Shown: piece after piece, positions 63,493 through 64,000 of the stretch | Position numbering within the stretch: the first letter of the stretch is position 1 | How the letters are laid out: each line of letters starts with the position of its first letter | From: Megalopta genalis | Taxonomy: Eukaryota; Arthropoda; Insecta; Hymenoptera; Halictidae | Length of the DNA: 64,000 bases | Reading direction: 5' to 3' | Assembly: GCF_051020955.1 (NCBI RefSeq) | Contig: NC_135019.1 | Coordinates: 10,809,501-10,873,500 of the forward strand | Translations under genes and position numbers: made by a program | The notes under the pieces: model-generated | What the model saw: only the letters and a program-made list of their open reading frames with translations | Databases searched by the model: none | Told to the model about the DNA's origin: nothing

Positions 63493-64000
63493 CACGTTGA
63501 CTGCCACGCGTGTTTACAACAAAATCTCCAACCCGTGCCGCTATAGGAAGCGTGCGCTGTTGATTCGTGTCTGTTTCTGTTCCTGCACGAACAGTTGGAA
63601 TCTTTGCCGAGTACCGAGTGGTATAACTTAAAATCTCTGCCCTTATGTTTTTTCAATAATGAAAAGAAAAATGAGAAAGTCAGTTCTCAGTGAGTCATAT
63701 AGCAGTGAAAAAAAGACCTGTTATGATATTCACACAAATTCGGATAGCAGCGATGGGGAAGAGATCGGATTGCCCAGAAGGAGGAGTATAAATAGAATTA
63801 CATCGTCAGATTCTGATTCGGATACTGATAAATACAATCTCAGTGATAATGAATGTTACGAAGACGCTATTGGCGAGATTTTACGAGAATTGGAAGTCAT
63901 GGAAGAAGAAAGAAATGTTTATGATACCGAGGAAGCTACAAGCTTCGAATAAAAGCTCAAATAAAAGATACGAAATGGACCGATCAGAGGCACGAGCAAA
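63493..64000 (+). mobile_element. piggyBac-like element running off the right edge
   Basis: TTAA (63489-63492) is followed by CACGTTGACTGCCACGCGTG, with the palindrome CACGCGTG 13 bp in. About 165 bp later an N-terminal transposase-type frame begins. The right terminus is beyond the window, so completeness cannot be judged. Confidence 0.78.
63659..64000 (+). pseudogene. piggyBac-like transposase N-terminus, frameshifted or edge-truncated
   Basis: The ATG at 63659 opens MKRKMRKSVLSESYSSEKK, then an acidic Ser/Asp-rich N-terminus with GEEIGLPRRRSINRITSSDS and repeated SDSDSD, as in the 51-kb transposase (SEIILPKRRRMR...). The frame stops at 63950-63952 (ATSFE). One base over, the sequence continues as IKAQIKDTKWTDQRHEQ to the window edge, so a single-base frameshift near 63945 is likely. 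The rest of the protein lies outside. Confidence 0.72.

Overview
This window looks like insect nuclear DNA, most likely hymenopteran and plausibly an ant. It has no operons and no dense coding. It alternates CpG-rich islands with very AT-rich stretches, carries long (GA)n tracts, and is packed with small DNA transposons. The species-level guess is inference. No complete protein-coding gene is visible. The only host-like coding signals are a 24-nt microexon with near-ideal splice sites (8491-8514, +), a well-formed N-terminal coding exon (57963-58242, +), a short coding-like frame (46386-46553, +) and a weak promoter/first-exon candidate (13626-14069, +). The rest reads as intron or intergenic DNA.

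The dominant content is TTAA-flanked, piggyBac-type elements. I count about fourteen families with different terminal repeats. One is a 282-bp MITE whose ends closely match classical piggyBac (IFP2-type); three almost identical copies sit at 12.3, 18.1 and 56.2 kb. Others are a 241-bp family at 14.4, 44.5 and 45.2 kb; decayed transposase-bearing elements at 33.9-35.0, 50.6-51.7, 58.5-59.1 and 60.7-62.6 kb; and one running off the right edge from 63.5 kb. Most families carry their own perfect or near-perfect palindrome just inside the termini.

TA-flanked (Tc1/mariner-type) elements form the second layer. There are three DD34E Tc1-like copies (16.1-17.5, 36.3-36.9, 43.1-44.2 kb), all broken. 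An 814-bp element with about 300-bp inverted repeats hides a transposase C-terminus (10.5-11.3 kb). Eight copies of a MITE with CAGGGTGTCCC-like ends are present, and nine copies of a near-perfect palindromic hairpin family starting CAGTAA. One hAT-type MITE with an 8-bp target duplication lies at 39.7 kb.

The third layer is tandem repeats: a 320-bp array (1.0-2.0 kb), a 112-bp array of about 15 units (26.4-28.2 kb), an 86-bp AT-rich array (21.8-22.2 kb), and five sequence-unrelated arrays whose unit length is always 187-193 bp (12.7, 24.7, 30.0, 38.5 and 63.0 kb).

Elements are extensively nested. TTAA MITEs sit in a Tc1 element, in other TTAA elements and in TA MITEs. The most interesting locus is 44528-45417, where two same-orientation TTAA MITEs flank a 400-bp segment that also exists at 57 kb without them, as expected if a composite pair carried host or MITE DNA to a new TTAA site.
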